A DNA stretch of 64,000 nucleotides from Leucobacter luti. Its GTDB lineage: Bacteria; Actinomycetota; Actinomycetes; Actinomycetales; Microbacteriaceae. Shown here piece by piece: positions 25,818 through 35,345 of the stretch; position 1 is the first letter of the stretch; every line of letters starts with the position of its first letter. The position numbers were made by a program, and so were the translations under genes. The stretch covers positions 2,232,001-2,296,000 of the forward strand of contig NZ_CP080492.1 in the NCBI RefSeq assembly GCF_019464495.1, given 5' to 3'. Below the pieces are notes generated by a model that saw only the letters and a program-made list of their open reading frames with translations, did not search any database and was not told the DNA's origin.

Positions 25818-27527
25818 CTAGGCGTCGAGCAACGCTGCGCCAGTCTCGGTGTCGATCCGGTGCGATTCGCGCAGGAGATCGACCATGCGCGCAACTTCGA
25901 TTGCGACGCGGTCGGCGCCCCAGCCGAGTGCTGGCGCGATGGCTTCAGCCGCGGCCTGCAGCTTCTCCACCGTGAGGCCACCGACGAACGCGAGCGACGT
26001 GCGGCGTAGCAGGAGGTCGTCGAGGTGAACGACCTGCTCGGTCGAGGCGAGATGCGCGAGTTCTTCTGCGGTGTAGCCGGGCAGGCTCGGGAGTGCATGA
26101 GCAGTCTCCGGCTCGGCGCGCAGCAACTCCTCGGCGCGGGTGCCGTAGCGCGAGAGCAACTGGGCGACACGATCCGACTCGCGCCCATCTGAGTGCGTGG
26201 TGAGCCAGGTGGTGCGCTCGGCTGCGCTGCGGGGGAAACCGGTACCACCGCCAATGGAGAGTGTCTCGGTGCTCTGTGTGCGCGAGGCGCCGAGTAGCTC
26301 GAGCACCTCGTTGCTCAGATGCTCCGCGAGTGCGCGGAAAGTGGTCCACTTGCCGCCGACGAGGCTGAGCAGGGGGACACCCTCGACGGAAGAAGCCACG
26401 ATCCGGTAGTCACGCGAGACAAAACCGGGGGTCGTGTCATCGTGGCGGGGGAGCGGGCGGATGCCGGAGAAGGTGTACACGATCTGCGAGCGATCAACGG
26501 TGATGGTCGGGAACACATGCGCCACCAGATCGAAGAAATAGTCGACCTCTTCACTGGTGCACACCGGAGCCTCGCGCGGATCCGCGTCGATGTCCGTGGT
26601 GCCCACGAGCACACGATCCTTCAGCGGGTAGATCAGCACGATGCGCCCGTCCGAGTGCTCGAAGAAGATCTCGCGCCCACCGGTTGCAGCGAGCAGCTCG
26701 GGGTTGTCGAGCACGATGTGCGACCCCTTGGTTCCGCCCATGTATTCAGTTGGTGTGCCGAGCGCTGCGTTCGTGAGGTCCGTCCAGGGGCCGCTGGTGT
26801 TGACGATGACGCGCGCCGTGAAGTCGAACTCCTCGCCCGTATCCTCGTCGCGCAGTCGCACGCCTCCGTCAGTGAAGTTCACTGCGGGCATGTAGTTCGC
26901 CGCGCGAGCGCGATCTCCGCCGGCCACTTCGCCGTCGTGCAGCACATCGAGCGCGAGCCGCTCGGGGTCGTGCATCGACGCGTCGAAGTAGGTCGCTGTG
27001 TAGGAGAGCGACGGGTTCATGTGTGGCAGTTCTGCCATCGAACGCTTGCGGCCGAGGAAGCGGTGCCTGGGGACCTGGCCGCCATCGCGCGAGAACGTGT
27101 CGTACATCATGAGGCCCATTTTGATGAGCGCTGCGCCGCGCTCGCGGGCTTTGCCGCGCCCGTGCGTGACGAGAAGGCGGAAGGGGGCGGACAGGATGCC
27201 GGAGAAGGTCGAGTAGATCGGAATCGTGGTCTCGAGCGGCTTCACATAGTGAGGTGCTGCGCGGAGGAGGCGATTGCGCTCAGTGACGGATTCTTTGACG
27301 AGGCGGAACTCGCCGTTCTCGAGGTATCGGATCCCACCGTGGATCATGTGGCTGGACGCCGAGGACGCACCAGATACGAAGTCGCCTCGCTCGACGAGTG
27401 CGACGTCGACGCCCTGCAGCGCCAGGTCGCGGAATGTCGCAATGCCATTGATGCCGCCCCCGATGATGAGGACGTCCGCGTGTGGACGGTCGCGGAGCTG
27501 TTGGACAGAGCTTCGGGTGCGTGACAT
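25818..27527 (-). CDS. glpD: Glycerol-3-phosphate dehydrogenase (FAD)
   Basis: A 569-residue membrane-associated flavoenzyme that oxidises glycerol 3-phosphate to dihydroxyacetone phosphate and feeds electrons to the quinone pool. The FAD-binding Rossmann motif IIGGGINGIATFRDLALQG is at about residues 20-38, SGASSASSHMIHGGIRYLE is the expected second signature, and a C-terminal helical cap domain is present. It is the first gene of the leftward glp unit and faces a SorC-family regulator across a palindromic operator. The length is normal for the aerobic GlpD type. Confidence 0.95.
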   Translation of the reverse strand: MSRTRSSVQQLRDRPHADVLIIGGGINGIATFRDLALQGVDVALVERGDFVSGASSASSHMIHGGIRYLENGEFRLVKESVTERNRLLRAAPHYVKPLETTIPIYSTFSGILSAPFRLLVTHGRGKARERGAALIKMGLMMYDTFSRDGGQVPRHRFLGRKRSMAELPHMNPSLSYTATYFDASMHDPERLALDVLHDGEVAGGDRARAANYMPAVNFTDGGVRLRDEDTGEEFDFTARVIVNTSGPWTDLTNAALGTPTEYMGGTKGSHIVLDNPELLAATGGREIFFEHSDGRIVLIYPLKDRVLVGTTDIDADPREAPVCTSEEVDYFFDLVAHVFPTITVDRSQIVYTFSGIRPLPRHDDTTPGFVSRDYRIVASSVEGVPLLSLVGGKWTTFRALAEHLSNEVLELLGASRTQSTETLSIGGGTGFPRSAAERTTWLTTHSDGRESDRVAQLLSRYGTRAEELLRAEPETAHALPSLPGYTAEELAHLASTEQVVHLDDLLLRRTSLAFVGGLTVEKLQAAAEAIAPALGWGADRVAIEVARMVDLLRESHRIDTETGAALLDA

Positions 27528-27588
27528 GAGGCCATTCCAGGATCGGGATTCTGATGTGCACCCTCAGGATCTCCGCGACTGCACCCCG

Positions 27589-27605
27589 GTGCAAACTGTT
27601 TGCAC
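27589..27605. promoter_or_regulatory. Palindromic operator of the glp divergon
   Basis: GTGCAAAC-T-GTTTGCAC is a perfect 17-bp palindrome with one central base. It overlaps a second inverted pair, TGCAC-AAAC-GTGCA (27601-27614). It sits 61 bases upstream of glpD and 60 bases upstream of the regulator start. The divergent gene is of SorC type, so it is the probable binder; glycerol 3-phosphate would be the expected effector. Confidence 0.75.
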
Positions 27606-27665
27606 AAACGTGCAGAATTCCACGGAGTGAGAGAGAATGTGACCAGGGATGAAGGGATGGGTGGC

Positions 27666-28604
27666 ATGAAGTCTGAACACGCGCTCCGCGCTGCGCAGCT
27701 GTACTACCAGCACCACCTCACCATGGAGGCGATTGCTCAGGAACTGCGGGTTTCGCGGTCTACAGTCTCTCGATTGCTCACCACTGCGCGCGAAACGGGG
27801 CTGGTCCAGATCTCGGTGCGCTCTCCGAAAGAACTGGGCAGCAAGCTCGAGAAGCGAATCGCTGAGCTGTACGGCATCCGCGCGCACGTTGTTGCAATCC
27901 CGCCAGGCGCATCAGGGCCGGAACGGTTGGAGCGGACCGCCCGTGCCGCTGCGCATCGCCTCGCCGCCGCAGTGACCGACCACTCAAAGATCGGTGTCGC
28001 GTGGGGCACCACGATGAGTGCCGTCGCTCGTCATCTGCCGGTCAAAGCCGCGCACGGTACGAGCGTGGTGCAGATGAACGGCGCCGCAAACGTGCAGAGT
28101 ATGGGGATCTCCTATACGGCCAAGTTGCTGGGCGATTTCAACCGTGCGTTCTCTTCTGCGGTGTACGAATTCCCCGTTCCCGCGATCTTTGATGAGCAGG
28201 CGACGCGTGAAGCGCTGTGGCGCGAGAGCTCGGTGCTGGGGGTGCTGAGGCTGCAGTCGTCGGTTGACATCTTTGCCTTCGGGCTTGGATCGCGGCTCGG
28301 TGAGCCTCGCTCACACGTCTACTCGGGCAGCTATCTCACCCAGCGAGATCTGGGCGATCTCGGAGAAGCGGATGTCGTGGGAGACTGCGCGACAGTGTTC
28401 TTCCGGGCCGACGGAAAAACTGAGGGAGTGCCCATCAATGCGCGCACGAGCGGTCCCTCGTTCAATACGGTGCGCCGCATCCCCCACCGCCTGTGCGTGG
28501 TCACCGGGACCTCGAAGCTCCAGAGCCTGAAAGGCGCGCTGCGGGGCGGGATCATCACGGAGCTCGTGCTTGACGAAGAACTGGCCAGGCTGGTGGTGCA
28601 GTAG
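27666..28604 (+). CDS. SorC-family transcriptional regulator of glycerol genes
   Basis: About 312 residues. An N-terminal helix-turn-helix (TMEAIAQELRVSRSTVSRLL, near residues 19-38) is followed by a sugar-phosphate-binding domain of the SorC/DeoR-like effector fold (GVAWGTTMSAVARHL and a closing FNTVRRIPHRLCVVTGTSK). I choose the ATG at 27666, where AAGGG is well spaced; an in-frame ATG lies nine bases upstream. It is divergent from glpD across a 17-bp palindrome. I infer that it controls glpDFK in place of a DeoR-type GlpR. Effector inferred, not shown. Confidence 0.87.
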   Translation: MKSEHALRAAQLYYQHHLTMEAIAQELRVSRSTVSRLLTTARETGLVQISVRSPKELGSKLEKRIAELYGIRAHVVAIPPGASGPERLERTARAAAHRLAAAVTDHSKIGVAWGTTMSAVARHLPVKAAHGTSVVQMNGAANVQSMGISYTAKLLGDFNRAFSSAVYEFPVPAIFDEQATREALWRESSVLGVLRLQSSVDIFAFGLGSRLGEPRSHVYSGSYLTQRDLGDLGEADVVGDCATVFFRADGKTEGVPINARTSGPSFNTVRRIPHRLCVVTGTSKLQSLKGALRGGIITELVLDEELARLVVQ

Positions 28605-28660
28605 CGCGATTCCCTGGCCCAAAGCGCGAATGATACGGGAGCGACGGTTACGCTTGGGGC

Positions 28661-30379
28661 ATGCACCTGAACGAAACTCGCGCCTGGAACCAGTCCTATG
28701 CTCCGGGCACGCCGATCGACATTGAACCAGTGACAGGGTCACTGGTGGATCTTCTTGATGAGCGCTGCCTGCAGTGGTCGGAGCGCGACGCCATCAGTTT
28801 CTTCGGCCGTACGGTGAGCTATCGGGAGCTGGGCGAGCGGGTGGCGCGGGTCGCTCAGGGCCTCGCAGATCTGGGCGTGAAAGCGGGCGACCGGGTCGCG
28901 CTCATCATGCCGAACGCCCCACAGCACGTGATTGCGTTTTACGCGGTGCTGCGGCTCGGGGCCGTTGTGGTGGAGCATAACCCGCTGTACACGAGGGACG
29001 AGCTTGAGGTGCAGTTCCGGGATCACGGGGCGACAGTCGTGGTGGCCTGGACGAACGTGGTCGCGACGCTGCAGTCGCTGCCGGCGGAACTCGGGATCGA
29101 AACGATCGTTGCGGTCGACGTGACACGGGCGATGCCGTTCGCCACGCGTGCAGCGCTGCGTTTGCCCATTCAGAAGGCCAAGGAATCGCGCGCGAAGCTG
29201 TTCACGGCGACGACTGGAACGGTCGCGTTTGAGCAGCTTGAGCGCTCCCGGATGCTCGCCGGAACGCACCCGCGCCCCGGCCGTGACGACATCGCATGTC
29301 TGCAGTACACCTCGGGGACAACGGGTGTGCCCAAGGGGGCCATGATCTCGCACGGCAACCTGTGGGCGAATGCGCGCCAGGGCGCGGCCTGGATGCCCGA
29401 TTTCGAACGCGGAGCCGGCAGCATTTACGGGCTGCTCCCCATGTTCCACTCATTCGGAGTGCTGCTCTCAGTGATCTACTCCGTTGAGACGGGCTCGCGC
29501 GCGGTGCTCTTTCCCACCTTTGATCCAGAACTCGTGTCGCAGGCCGCAAAGCGCTTTCCACCGACGTTTGTGCCCGCCGTCCCGCCCATGTTTGATCGGC
29601 TCGCTCGCGTTGCACGAGACGGGAAGCTCGATCTGAGCGGAGTGGTGTACGCGATTTCCGGGGCAATGACCCTGACCCCGGCGGTCGTGGACCGCTGGGA
29701 GGCACTCGCGGGGAGCATGCTGAACGAGGGTTACGGACTCACCGAGACGAGCCCGGTGGCGCTGGCGAATCCCTTTAATGAGGCTCGAAAGATCGGGGCA
29801 ATCGGGATCCCGTTCCCATCGACCGACATTCGCGTTGTGGACCCGGAGAACCCGAGCCGCCAGGTTGAACTGGGCGAGGTAGGCGAACTCTTGATCGCTG
29901 GACCCCAGGTATTCCAGGGGTACTGGAACCGGCCGGAGGAGAGCGCCGCCGCGATGCACGACGGCGAGTGGCTGCGCACCGGCGATCTAGTGGTGCAGGA
30001 TGATGACGGCTTCGTGACCGTGGTGGACCGCAAAAAGGAGCTGATCATCACCGGCGGTTTCAATGTCTCTCCGAGCGAGGTCGAGCGCGTGGTGAACAGC
30101 GTGCCGGGCGTCGCCGAATCTGCGGTGGTCGGTGTGCCGCGCGGTGGAGGTGCCGAGATCGTGACCGCTGCCGTGATTCTGGAACCGGGCGCGGTGTTCG
30201 ACGAGGCGGCAGCACGCGACGCCGCTCGTGAGCAGCTCGCTGAGTTCAAGCGGCCGAGCACCTACATCGTCTGGGAAGAGCTTCCGAAATCGCTGATCGG
30301 GAAGGTGCTGCGTCGCAAGGTGCGCGATGCGCTCGTCGCCAACCGCAATGCCGTGCGCGCGACCGTCGACGAAGAATAG
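28661..30379 (+). CDS. Long-chain fatty acid CoA ligase (FadD-like)
   Basis: A 572-residue AMP-forming ligase that activates fatty acids as acyl-CoA. Motifs in order: YTSGTTGVPKGAMISH (P-loop, near residue 217), GYGLTETSP, GDLVVQDDDGFVTVVDRKKE, and the catalytic lysine in LPKSLIGKVLRR near the end. TACGCT ends six bases before the ATG, so the start looks leaderless and independent of the regulator gene 56 bases upstream. The chain-length preference cannot be read. It may provide acyl-CoA for lipid synthesis from the glycerol 3-phosphate made next door, but this link is only positional. Confidence 0.9.
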   Translation: MHLNETRAWNQSYAPGTPIDIEPVTGSLVDLLDERCLQWSERDAISFFGRTVSYRELGERVARVAQGLADLGVKAGDRVALIMPNAPQHVIAFYAVLRLGAVVVEHNPLYTRDELEVQFRDHGATVVVAWTNVVATLQSLPAELGIETIVAVDVTRAMPFATRAALRLPIQKAKESRAKLFTATTGTVAFEQLERSRMLAGTHPRPGRDDIACLQYTSGTTGVPKGAMISHGNLWANARQGAAWMPDFERGAGSIYGLLPMFHSFGVLLSVIYSVETGSRAVLFPTFDPELVSQAAKRFPPTFVPAVPPMFDRLARVARDGKLDLSGVVYAISGAMTLTPAVVDRWEALAGSMLNEGYGLTETSPVALANPFNEARKIGAIGIPFPSTDIRVVDPENPSRQVELGEVGELLIAGPQVFQGYWNRPEESAAAMHDGEWLRTGDLVVQDDDGFVTVVDRKKELIITGGFNVSPSEVERVVNSVPGVAESAVVGVPRGGGAEIVTAAVILEPGAVFDEAAARDAAREQLAEFKRPSTYIVWEELPKSLIGKVLRRKVRDALVANRNAVRATVDEE

Positions 30380-30429
30380 GCGGAGTACGGGCCCCAGGGC
30401 GCTGTGACGCGAACCTGTTGACCCGCCGG

Positions 30430-31182
30430 CTAAGGTCGCCCGCGGAACGCGCGCGCAAGCAGCCGATCGAGCACGATGTAGACGTATCCCACGCCAACCA
30501 GTGCAATTGTCAGCACCACGATCCACAGCGCGACCCCGCCAACACCGTGCCGTGCGAAGTCGAGGAATGGATACGCATAGTTGACCCCGCCGGCAAACTC
30601 ACCGCCCGACGTGCCATAGCTGATCGCGTACACGAGGTACGCGTAGGGGAGCAGCGTCCACAGCAACGGATCAGTCCATCGCAACCGCCCCTTGGGGACG
30701 AAGAGGAGCCAATCCAGGATCAGCAGAATCGGGGTGATGATGTGGATCAGGTTGTCGGTCAGTGAGAACGGCACATAGTCGCCCTCCTGCTGGAACGTGG
30801 CGGGCACGAGGACAATCAGGTAGACGAGGAATGTCACCGTGATCGCCATCATGACGGTGCCGCTCCACCGGGCCGACGGCGTTGAGAGGCCGCGCGGGCC
30901 GGTCTCCGTGATATCTCGCAGCGTGCGCACGATCAGGAGCACGACCCAGACGAGGCACAGGAGATTGCTGAGCACGGTGTAGTAGCGCAGTGCGCCCCAA
31001 GTGGGCTCGGCGGTGAATACGCCCGTGATGCGGATCAGGCCGGTGAGAATCAGCGCGAGCGAGATGACCCGGAATGCAAGAGCAGCCAGACGCGATGTGA
31101 GTGCACCGTCCGAGATCAGGCTCAGGCGAGCGGGGGCGGAGGGGGCTGCCGGCTGCGCGGCGTGCGGTGGGTGTGAGGTCAC
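30430..31182 (-). CDS. Pr6Pr family membrane protein
   Basis: A 250-residue integral membrane protein with six predicted helices after a Pro/Ala-rich N-terminus. The pattern RYYTVLSNLLCLVW, a central HIITPILLILDWLLF and PYAYLVYAI is that of the Pr6Pr/FAR-17a-AIG1-like family, common in actinobacteria and of unknown function. GTG start; no clear ribosome site. It is convergent with fadD and divergent from a TetR gene, so that regulator may control it. Confidence 0.8.
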   Translation of the reverse strand: MTSHPPHAAQPAAPSAPARLSLISDGALTSRLAALAFRVISLALILTGLIRITGVFTAEPTWGALRYYTVLSNLLCLVWVVLLIVRTLRDITETGPRGLSTPSARWSGTVMMAITVTFLVYLIVLVPATFQQEGDYVPFSLTDNLIHIITPILLILDWLLFVPKGRLRWTDPLLWTLLPYAYLVYAISYGTSGGEFAGGVNYAYPFLDFARHGVGGVALWIVVLTIALVGVGYVYIVLDRLLARAFRGRP

Positions 31183-31296
31183 CGGTCTATTTCACCACGG
31201 GAGGACGCTACACGTGGGAAACCGCGCGCACTAAGATGGACTGATATCTGCCGTGCGGGAATCACGGCTCGGGCGGGACTCACGGAGGTGGCGTGC

Positions 31297-31950
31297 ATGA
31301 AGCGGGGCCGCCTCGACCAGCGCACGATCGTGGATGCGGTGTTGGAACTCGCGAGTCGGGAGCCGCAGGCGCGGATCACGTTCAAGCGGTTGGGTGAAGC
31401 ACTCGGCGTTGACGCCACCGCAATGTACCGCCACTTTCGCAACAAAGACGAGCTGACGCGCGCGGCACTTGATCGCTTGGCCGAGACGGCGACCGCCGAC
31501 GCTCGCGCGAGCACCGGTGATTGGCGCGACCGGATCGAGCGGTTCGCAACTCGGATGGCGGAGCTGAGCCTGGAGCACCCCGCGATCGGAGCGGAGGGCG
31601 CAGTGCTCGATCCGGTCGGGCCCGGAGACGTCGCCTCTGACGAGTTCATTCTTGAGATGCTGACGTCCGCGGGACTTTCTGGCGCGGGCCTCATCCGTGC
31701 CTACGCCGCGATCTCAGGTTTTACGCTCGCGCAGAGTGCCGCGTTGGCTCAGGAAGCGCTGGTGCGCCGGGATATCGCGCGGGATGGATCGATCCCGTGG
31801 ATCAGCACGTTCGGATCGGTCGACCTTGCAGGGTTCCCGCATGTGCGGGAACATCGCGACCAGCTCCTCGCGATCGACGGCCTCACCGTGTACCGAGCCG
31901 GGATCACAGCGATCCTGGATTCGATTTCACGCTCTGCCGCTGCCGCATAG
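31297..31950 (+). CDS. TetR family transcriptional regulator
   Basis: A 217-residue protein. The N-terminal helix-turn-helix spans residues 8-52 (RLGEALGVDATAMYRHFRNKDE), followed by a C-terminal domain like those of the tetracycline-repressor-type group. GGAGG sits eight bases before the ATG at 31297; a GTG at 31288 is less likely. It is divergent from the Pr6Pr gene with a 114-base gap and is the best candidate to regulate it. Ligand unknown. Confidence 0.85.
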   Translation: MKRGRLDQRTIVDAVLELASREPQARITFKRLGEALGVDATAMYRHFRNKDELTRAALDRLAETATADARASTGDWRDRIERFATRMAELSLEHPAIGAEGAVLDPVGPGDVASDEFILEMLTSAGLSGAGLIRAYAAISGFTLAQSAALAQEALVRRDIARDGSIPWISTFGSVDLAGFPHVREHRDQLLAIDGLTVYRAGITAILDSISRSAAAA

Positions 31951-31972
31951 CCGCCGAGGCGGCGGCAGCGCC

Positions 31973-32353
31973 CTACTCGAAGATGTCGCCGAGGAAGTCG
32001 AACGGGCTCTTCTTTTTCTTGTACCGAGGATCGCGGTAGCGTCCATCACTCGAGTACCCGTCGCGGCGGCGCTCGTCGTAGCCGCGCTGGCCGTGCCGCG
32101 GGTCAACGTAGGGCTGCTGCGGGGGCACCGGCTGTGAATACTGCTGCTGTGGTGGCAGGGGTGGAGCCACTTGCTGGGGGGCCGGTGCCTGCTGCTGAGC
32201 CGTGAATGATTCGGCCTCGGCCTGGGCCCGGTCCAGCATCTTGTCGAGCTCTCCGCGGTCGAGCCAGATGCCGCGGCACTGAGGGCAGTAGTCGATCTCA
32301 ATGCCCTGTCGCTCACTCATGAGCAGGGTCGTTCCGTCGCTAGGGCAATTCAT
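31973..32353 (-). CDS. TFIIB-type zinc-ribbon protein
   Basis: 126 residues. The N-terminal zinc-ribbon of the zf-TFIIB family (Cys3, then YCPQCRGIWLDRGEL with Cys23 and Cys26) is followed by a Gln/Pro-rich linker (residues 53-85) and a basic tail (YKKKKSPFDFLGDIFE). This arrangement is common in actinobacterial proteins of unknown function. The ATG at 32353 is chosen because the zinc ribbon begins at residue 3; the open frame upstream is only Gly/Ala/Arg low-complexity sequence. It is convergent with the TetR gene, 22 bases apart. Confidence 0.8.
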   Translation of the reverse strand: MNCPSDGTTLLMSERQGIEIDYCPQCRGIWLDRGELDKMLDRAQAEAESFTAQQQAPAPQQVAPPLPPQQQYSQPVPPQQPYVDPRHGQRGYDERRRDGYSSDGRYRDPRYKKKKSPFDFLGDIFE

Positions 32354-32595
32354 GGTTCTCAGCGTAGGGTGCGGGGCATCTCGTGTGCGCGGATGGCCCG
32401 GAACTGGGGGCGTATTCGAAGCTTGGCGAGCACACGAGGCGACGCGGAACGGGCAAGCACGCGCCGGAGCTGCCGATGCACGTCGGAGTTCCCGATGCAC
32501 GCCGGTGTTACCGGAGCCGCCGGAGCCCCCGGGGCTGCCGGAGCTGCCGGGGCTGGCTCGGCCAGGGGCGCCAGCCGTGTCAGTGGCGCCTGCGG

Positions 32596-33777
32596 CTATG
32601 CCCACCCCACCACGAGCCGAGCCGCTTCATGGGGGATCACCGGATTGACGCCGGTGAGGTCAGTGAATCGATGCAGCCGGTTCGTGAGCGTGTTGCGGTG
32701 GCAGAAAAGTTCTTCGGCAGAAACTCCGATGTTCCCGGTTCGCAGATAGCTCCGCACAGCCTCCTCGAGCCGAGTGCGTTCTGCATCGCCGCACTGGGCG
32801 AGTGCGGCGTGGACATCAGCGATCACTGGGTTGCCCGAGGACAGCAAGCTGTGCGCCGCAAGCCGGGCCCATCCTCGTGACCAGGTCATCGCGCCTGTCT
32901 CCTCGGCGGCCAGCACGTGTGCGAGATCGCGGGCCACGTGCGCCGCACCGCGGAGATCGGCGAGCCCATCTCGCGCACTCGCGAGCCCGATGCGGAGGTC
33001 AAGGAGTTCTCGGTACCGCTCGTCGATGTGCGAGCCGGGCAGATCGATCTGGCGGGTGAAGGCGATGAGCGTGTCATCGAGGTGATGTGTGTAGGTGATT
33101 CCGCCTGCACGGTCGAGCTCTGACACCGCGAAGCGGAGGGCGGGAATATCGTCGCCCACCGCCGCCGTGACCGTCAGCTCCGTGTGCGGTGGGAGGCCCA
33201 GATCGCCCGAAATCGCCGCGAGTCGTTCGGCCGCGGGGGGCGGATCCTGGAACACCGCTGCGATGAGGCCTCGCCGCACCGAGTCCTCTTCTTCGCGCAT
33301 GCGCTGTTGTTCAGCGACGTAGGCCTGCTGCGTCTGGCCGGCGTACTCATCGACCGTGCGCAGGACGATGCCGGTGTGGCGCACGATGAGTTCGGCGTCC
33401 GCTGGGTCGGCAATTCTGGTCAGTGCTTCCCAGAGCACGGCGAAGTCGGCGCGAATGGCGGTCATCAACGAGGTGATGGGGATCCGCGCTCTGGCGCGCG
33501 ACACCCCGACATCTCGCGCAACGGGGATCGCTTCGGTGAGTCCTCCGGCCCGCAAGCCGTCGACGAGGGCAATGAACGAGAGCCGCCCCGTTCGCCGCAC
33601 TTCGGAGAGTGGCACAGGGGGTGGATCGTACCCGGGCACTGTGACGATGTGCGTCAGAAACGTGTCCGTGAGCGCGTGGGGATCGAGCTGATCAAGGAGC
33701 TCGAGCCATCGCTTGCGGTCGCCGGGAGCGGGGGTGTCACTGAGCGGCGGGCGGGGTGCAGCGGGCATATCGCCCAT
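32596..33777 (-). CDS. PucR/CdaR-type transcriptional regulator
   Basis: A 393-residue regulator. The N-terminal 170 residues form a sensor-like helical region, the middle a GGDEF-like (non-catalytic) domain, and the C-terminus a PucR helix-turn-helix (LRTGNIGVSAEELFCHRNTLTNRL region, near residues 340-365). The start at 33777 (MGDMPAAP) avoids a basic, unlike stretch upstream. It is divergent from an MHS transporter and a set of catabolic enzymes, with a perfect palindrome 6-17 bases upstream of its start. PucR-type proteins usually activate catabolic genes for purines, gamma-aminobutyrate or similar nitrogen compounds. The inducer here is unknown. Confidence 0.85.
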   Translation of the reverse strand: MGDMPAAPRPPLSDTPAPGDRKRWLELLDQLDPHALTDTFLTHIVTVPGYDPPPVPLSEVRRTGRLSFIALVDGLRAGGLTEAIPVARDVGVSRARARIPITSLMTAIRADFAVLWEALTRIADPADAELIVRHTGIVLRTVDEYAGQTQQAYVAEQQRMREEEDSVRRGLIAAVFQDPPPAAERLAAISGDLGLPPHTELTVTAAVGDDIPALRFAVSELDRAGGITYTHHLDDTLIAFTRQIDLPGSHIDERYRELLDLRIGLASARDGLADLRGAAHVARDLAHVLAAEETGAMTWSRGWARLAAHSLLSSGNPVIADVHAALAQCGDAERTRLEEAVRSYLRTGNIGVSAEELFCHRNTLTNRLHRFTDLTGVNPVIPHEAARLVVGWA

Positions 33778-33782
33778 ATTAT

Positions 33783-33794
33783 GTGCATATGCAC
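33783..33794. promoter_or_regulatory. Palindrome in PucR/transporter divergon
   Basis: GTGCATATGCAC, a perfect 12-bp palindrome directly before the PucR-type gene and 133 bases upstream of the transporter gene. Probable binding site of the local regulator; it would also allow autoregulation. Confidence 0.5.
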
Positions 33795-33926
33795 TGTTTC
33801 TGGGGGAAATTTGGCGACGAAAGGTGGCTTCTGCTGGGCGATTCACCTGGCATTCTCGAGTAGCAAGCCCCGGCATCTCGGTGGCCGCCCCGCCCCAGAA
33901 CCGGCACCCTCGACGGAGAGAGAGCA

Positions 33927-35258
33927 ATGAGCGAGATCACCAACACGACGTCAATCGAGTATGACGCGACACAGCAATTAGACGTGAAGGACGCCAATAA
34001 GGTGGCGCTCGGAGCGCTCATCGGCACCGCACTCGAGTGGTACGACTTCTTCCTGTTCAGCGCCGCAGCAGCGCTGGTGTTCAACGTCCAGTACTTCGCC
34101 AGCGAGAATGCGACGGCAGCAGCGCTCGCCTCCTTTGCGACGTTCGGTGTCGGCCTGGCCGCCCGTCCGATCGGCGGCATCATCTTTGGTCGCATGGGCG
34201 ACCGGGTGGGGCGCCGCAAGGTGCTCATGATCACGATCGTTGGCATCGGTATTGTCACGGGGCTCATCGGTATGCTGCCGACCTACGCAGCGATCGGCAT
34301 CGCCGCCCCGATCCTGCTCGTGCTACTCCGTGTCGTGCAGGGGCTGTTCGTCGGCGGAGAGTGGTCGGGTGCGATGACCATCGTGGTGGAGAATGCGCCG
34401 CTGCACCTGCGCGCGAAGTACGCCGCGATTCCCCAGATCGGCTCCCCCATCGGCACCATCCTCTCCTCGGGTGGGTTCTTCATCATGACTCTCGTGTTCT
34501 CACAGGAGAACTTCGATGCCTGGGGCTGGCGGATCCCGTTCCTCATCGCAATTCCGCTCCTGCTTGTCGCCGTGTACATCCGCAGCAAGCTCGAGGAGTC
34601 CCCGGTGTTCCGGCAGCTGGAGGAGTCCGGCGAGGTCGTGAAGAGCCCGGTGCTCACCACGTTCAAAGACAGCTGGCGCCAGATCATCGTCGGCATGGCC
34701 GCAGCATTGCTCGGTGTGGGCGGGTTCTACCTCGTGACGGCATTCTGCGTCTGGTACGGCGTCAATGTGCTCGGCTACTCGCCCTCCCTGATGCTGCTCG
34801 GCAGTATGGTAGCCGCGGCAGTCGAGATTGCTGCGTTGCTCTGGGGCGGAAGCCTGGGCGCGAAGTACGGTGCGAGCCGCGTGATCATTTGGGGCGGCGT
34901 CGCCTCGGCCGTTGTCGCGGTCCCCGCGTTCCTCCTGCTGTCTTCCGGCATTCCCGTACTCGTCGTGATTGCCATGACCCTCGCCGTCTGCACGCTCTCG
35001 CTCCCGTACGCCGCGTCCGGCACCGTGCTCACGGGATTGTTCCCCGCGAAAACGCGCTACACCGGCGTTGGCCTCGCCCAGAACGTCGCTGGCATGCTCT
35101 CCGGCTTCATCCCGCTCGCCGCGACCGGCCTCGTCGCCATGGCAGCCAACCACTGGTGGCCCGCCGCTGCGATGCTGGTCTTCTTGTCGCTCTTCACTGC
35201 AGTGGCCGGCGTTCTCGCGCCTCGTCTGAGCGTCAAACTGCCAGGGTTCAAACACTAA
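33927..35258 (+). CDS. MFS transporter, metabolite:H+ symporter type
   Basis: A 443-residue, twelve-helix permease. The loop 2-3 motif GRMGDRVGRRKVLM and the opening GTALEWYDFFLFSAAAALVF are typical of the metabolite:proton symporter group that carries carboxylates such as shikimate, citrate, proline/betaine and alpha-ketoglutarate. GAGAGAGAGCA precedes the ATG. First gene of a rightward run with a ThDP enzyme, an amidohydrolase and an M20 amidase, so it should import the substrate of that pathway, probably an organic acid or acylated amino acid. Confidence 0.88.
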   Translation: MSEITNTTSIEYDATQQLDVKDANKVALGALIGTALEWYDFFLFSAAAALVFNVQYFASENATAAALASFATFGVGLAARPIGGIIFGRMGDRVGRRKVLMITIVGIGIVTGLIGMLPTYAAIGIAAPILLVLLRVVQGLFVGGEWSGAMTIVVENAPLHLRAKYAAIPQIGSPIGTILSSGGFFIMTLVFSQENFDAWGWRIPFLIAIPLLLVAVYIRSKLEESPVFRQLEESGEVVKSPVLTTFKDSWRQIIVGMAAALLGVGGFYLVTAFCVWYGVNVLGYSPSLMLLGSMVAAAVEIAALLWGGSLGAKYGASRVIIWGGVASAVVAVPAFLLLSSGIPVLVVIAMTLAVCTLSLPYAASGTVLTGLFPAKTRYTGVGLAQNVAGMLSGFIPLAATGLVAMAANHWWPAAAMLVFLSLFTAVAGVLAPRLSVKLPGFKH

Positions 35259-35345
35259 GCAGGCGAGCGCCGCGGGATCCGGTCAGCCGTCCTGACCGGG
35301 TCCCCATCTCAGCTATTCACTCCAATCCGAAAGAGTCACATCACC

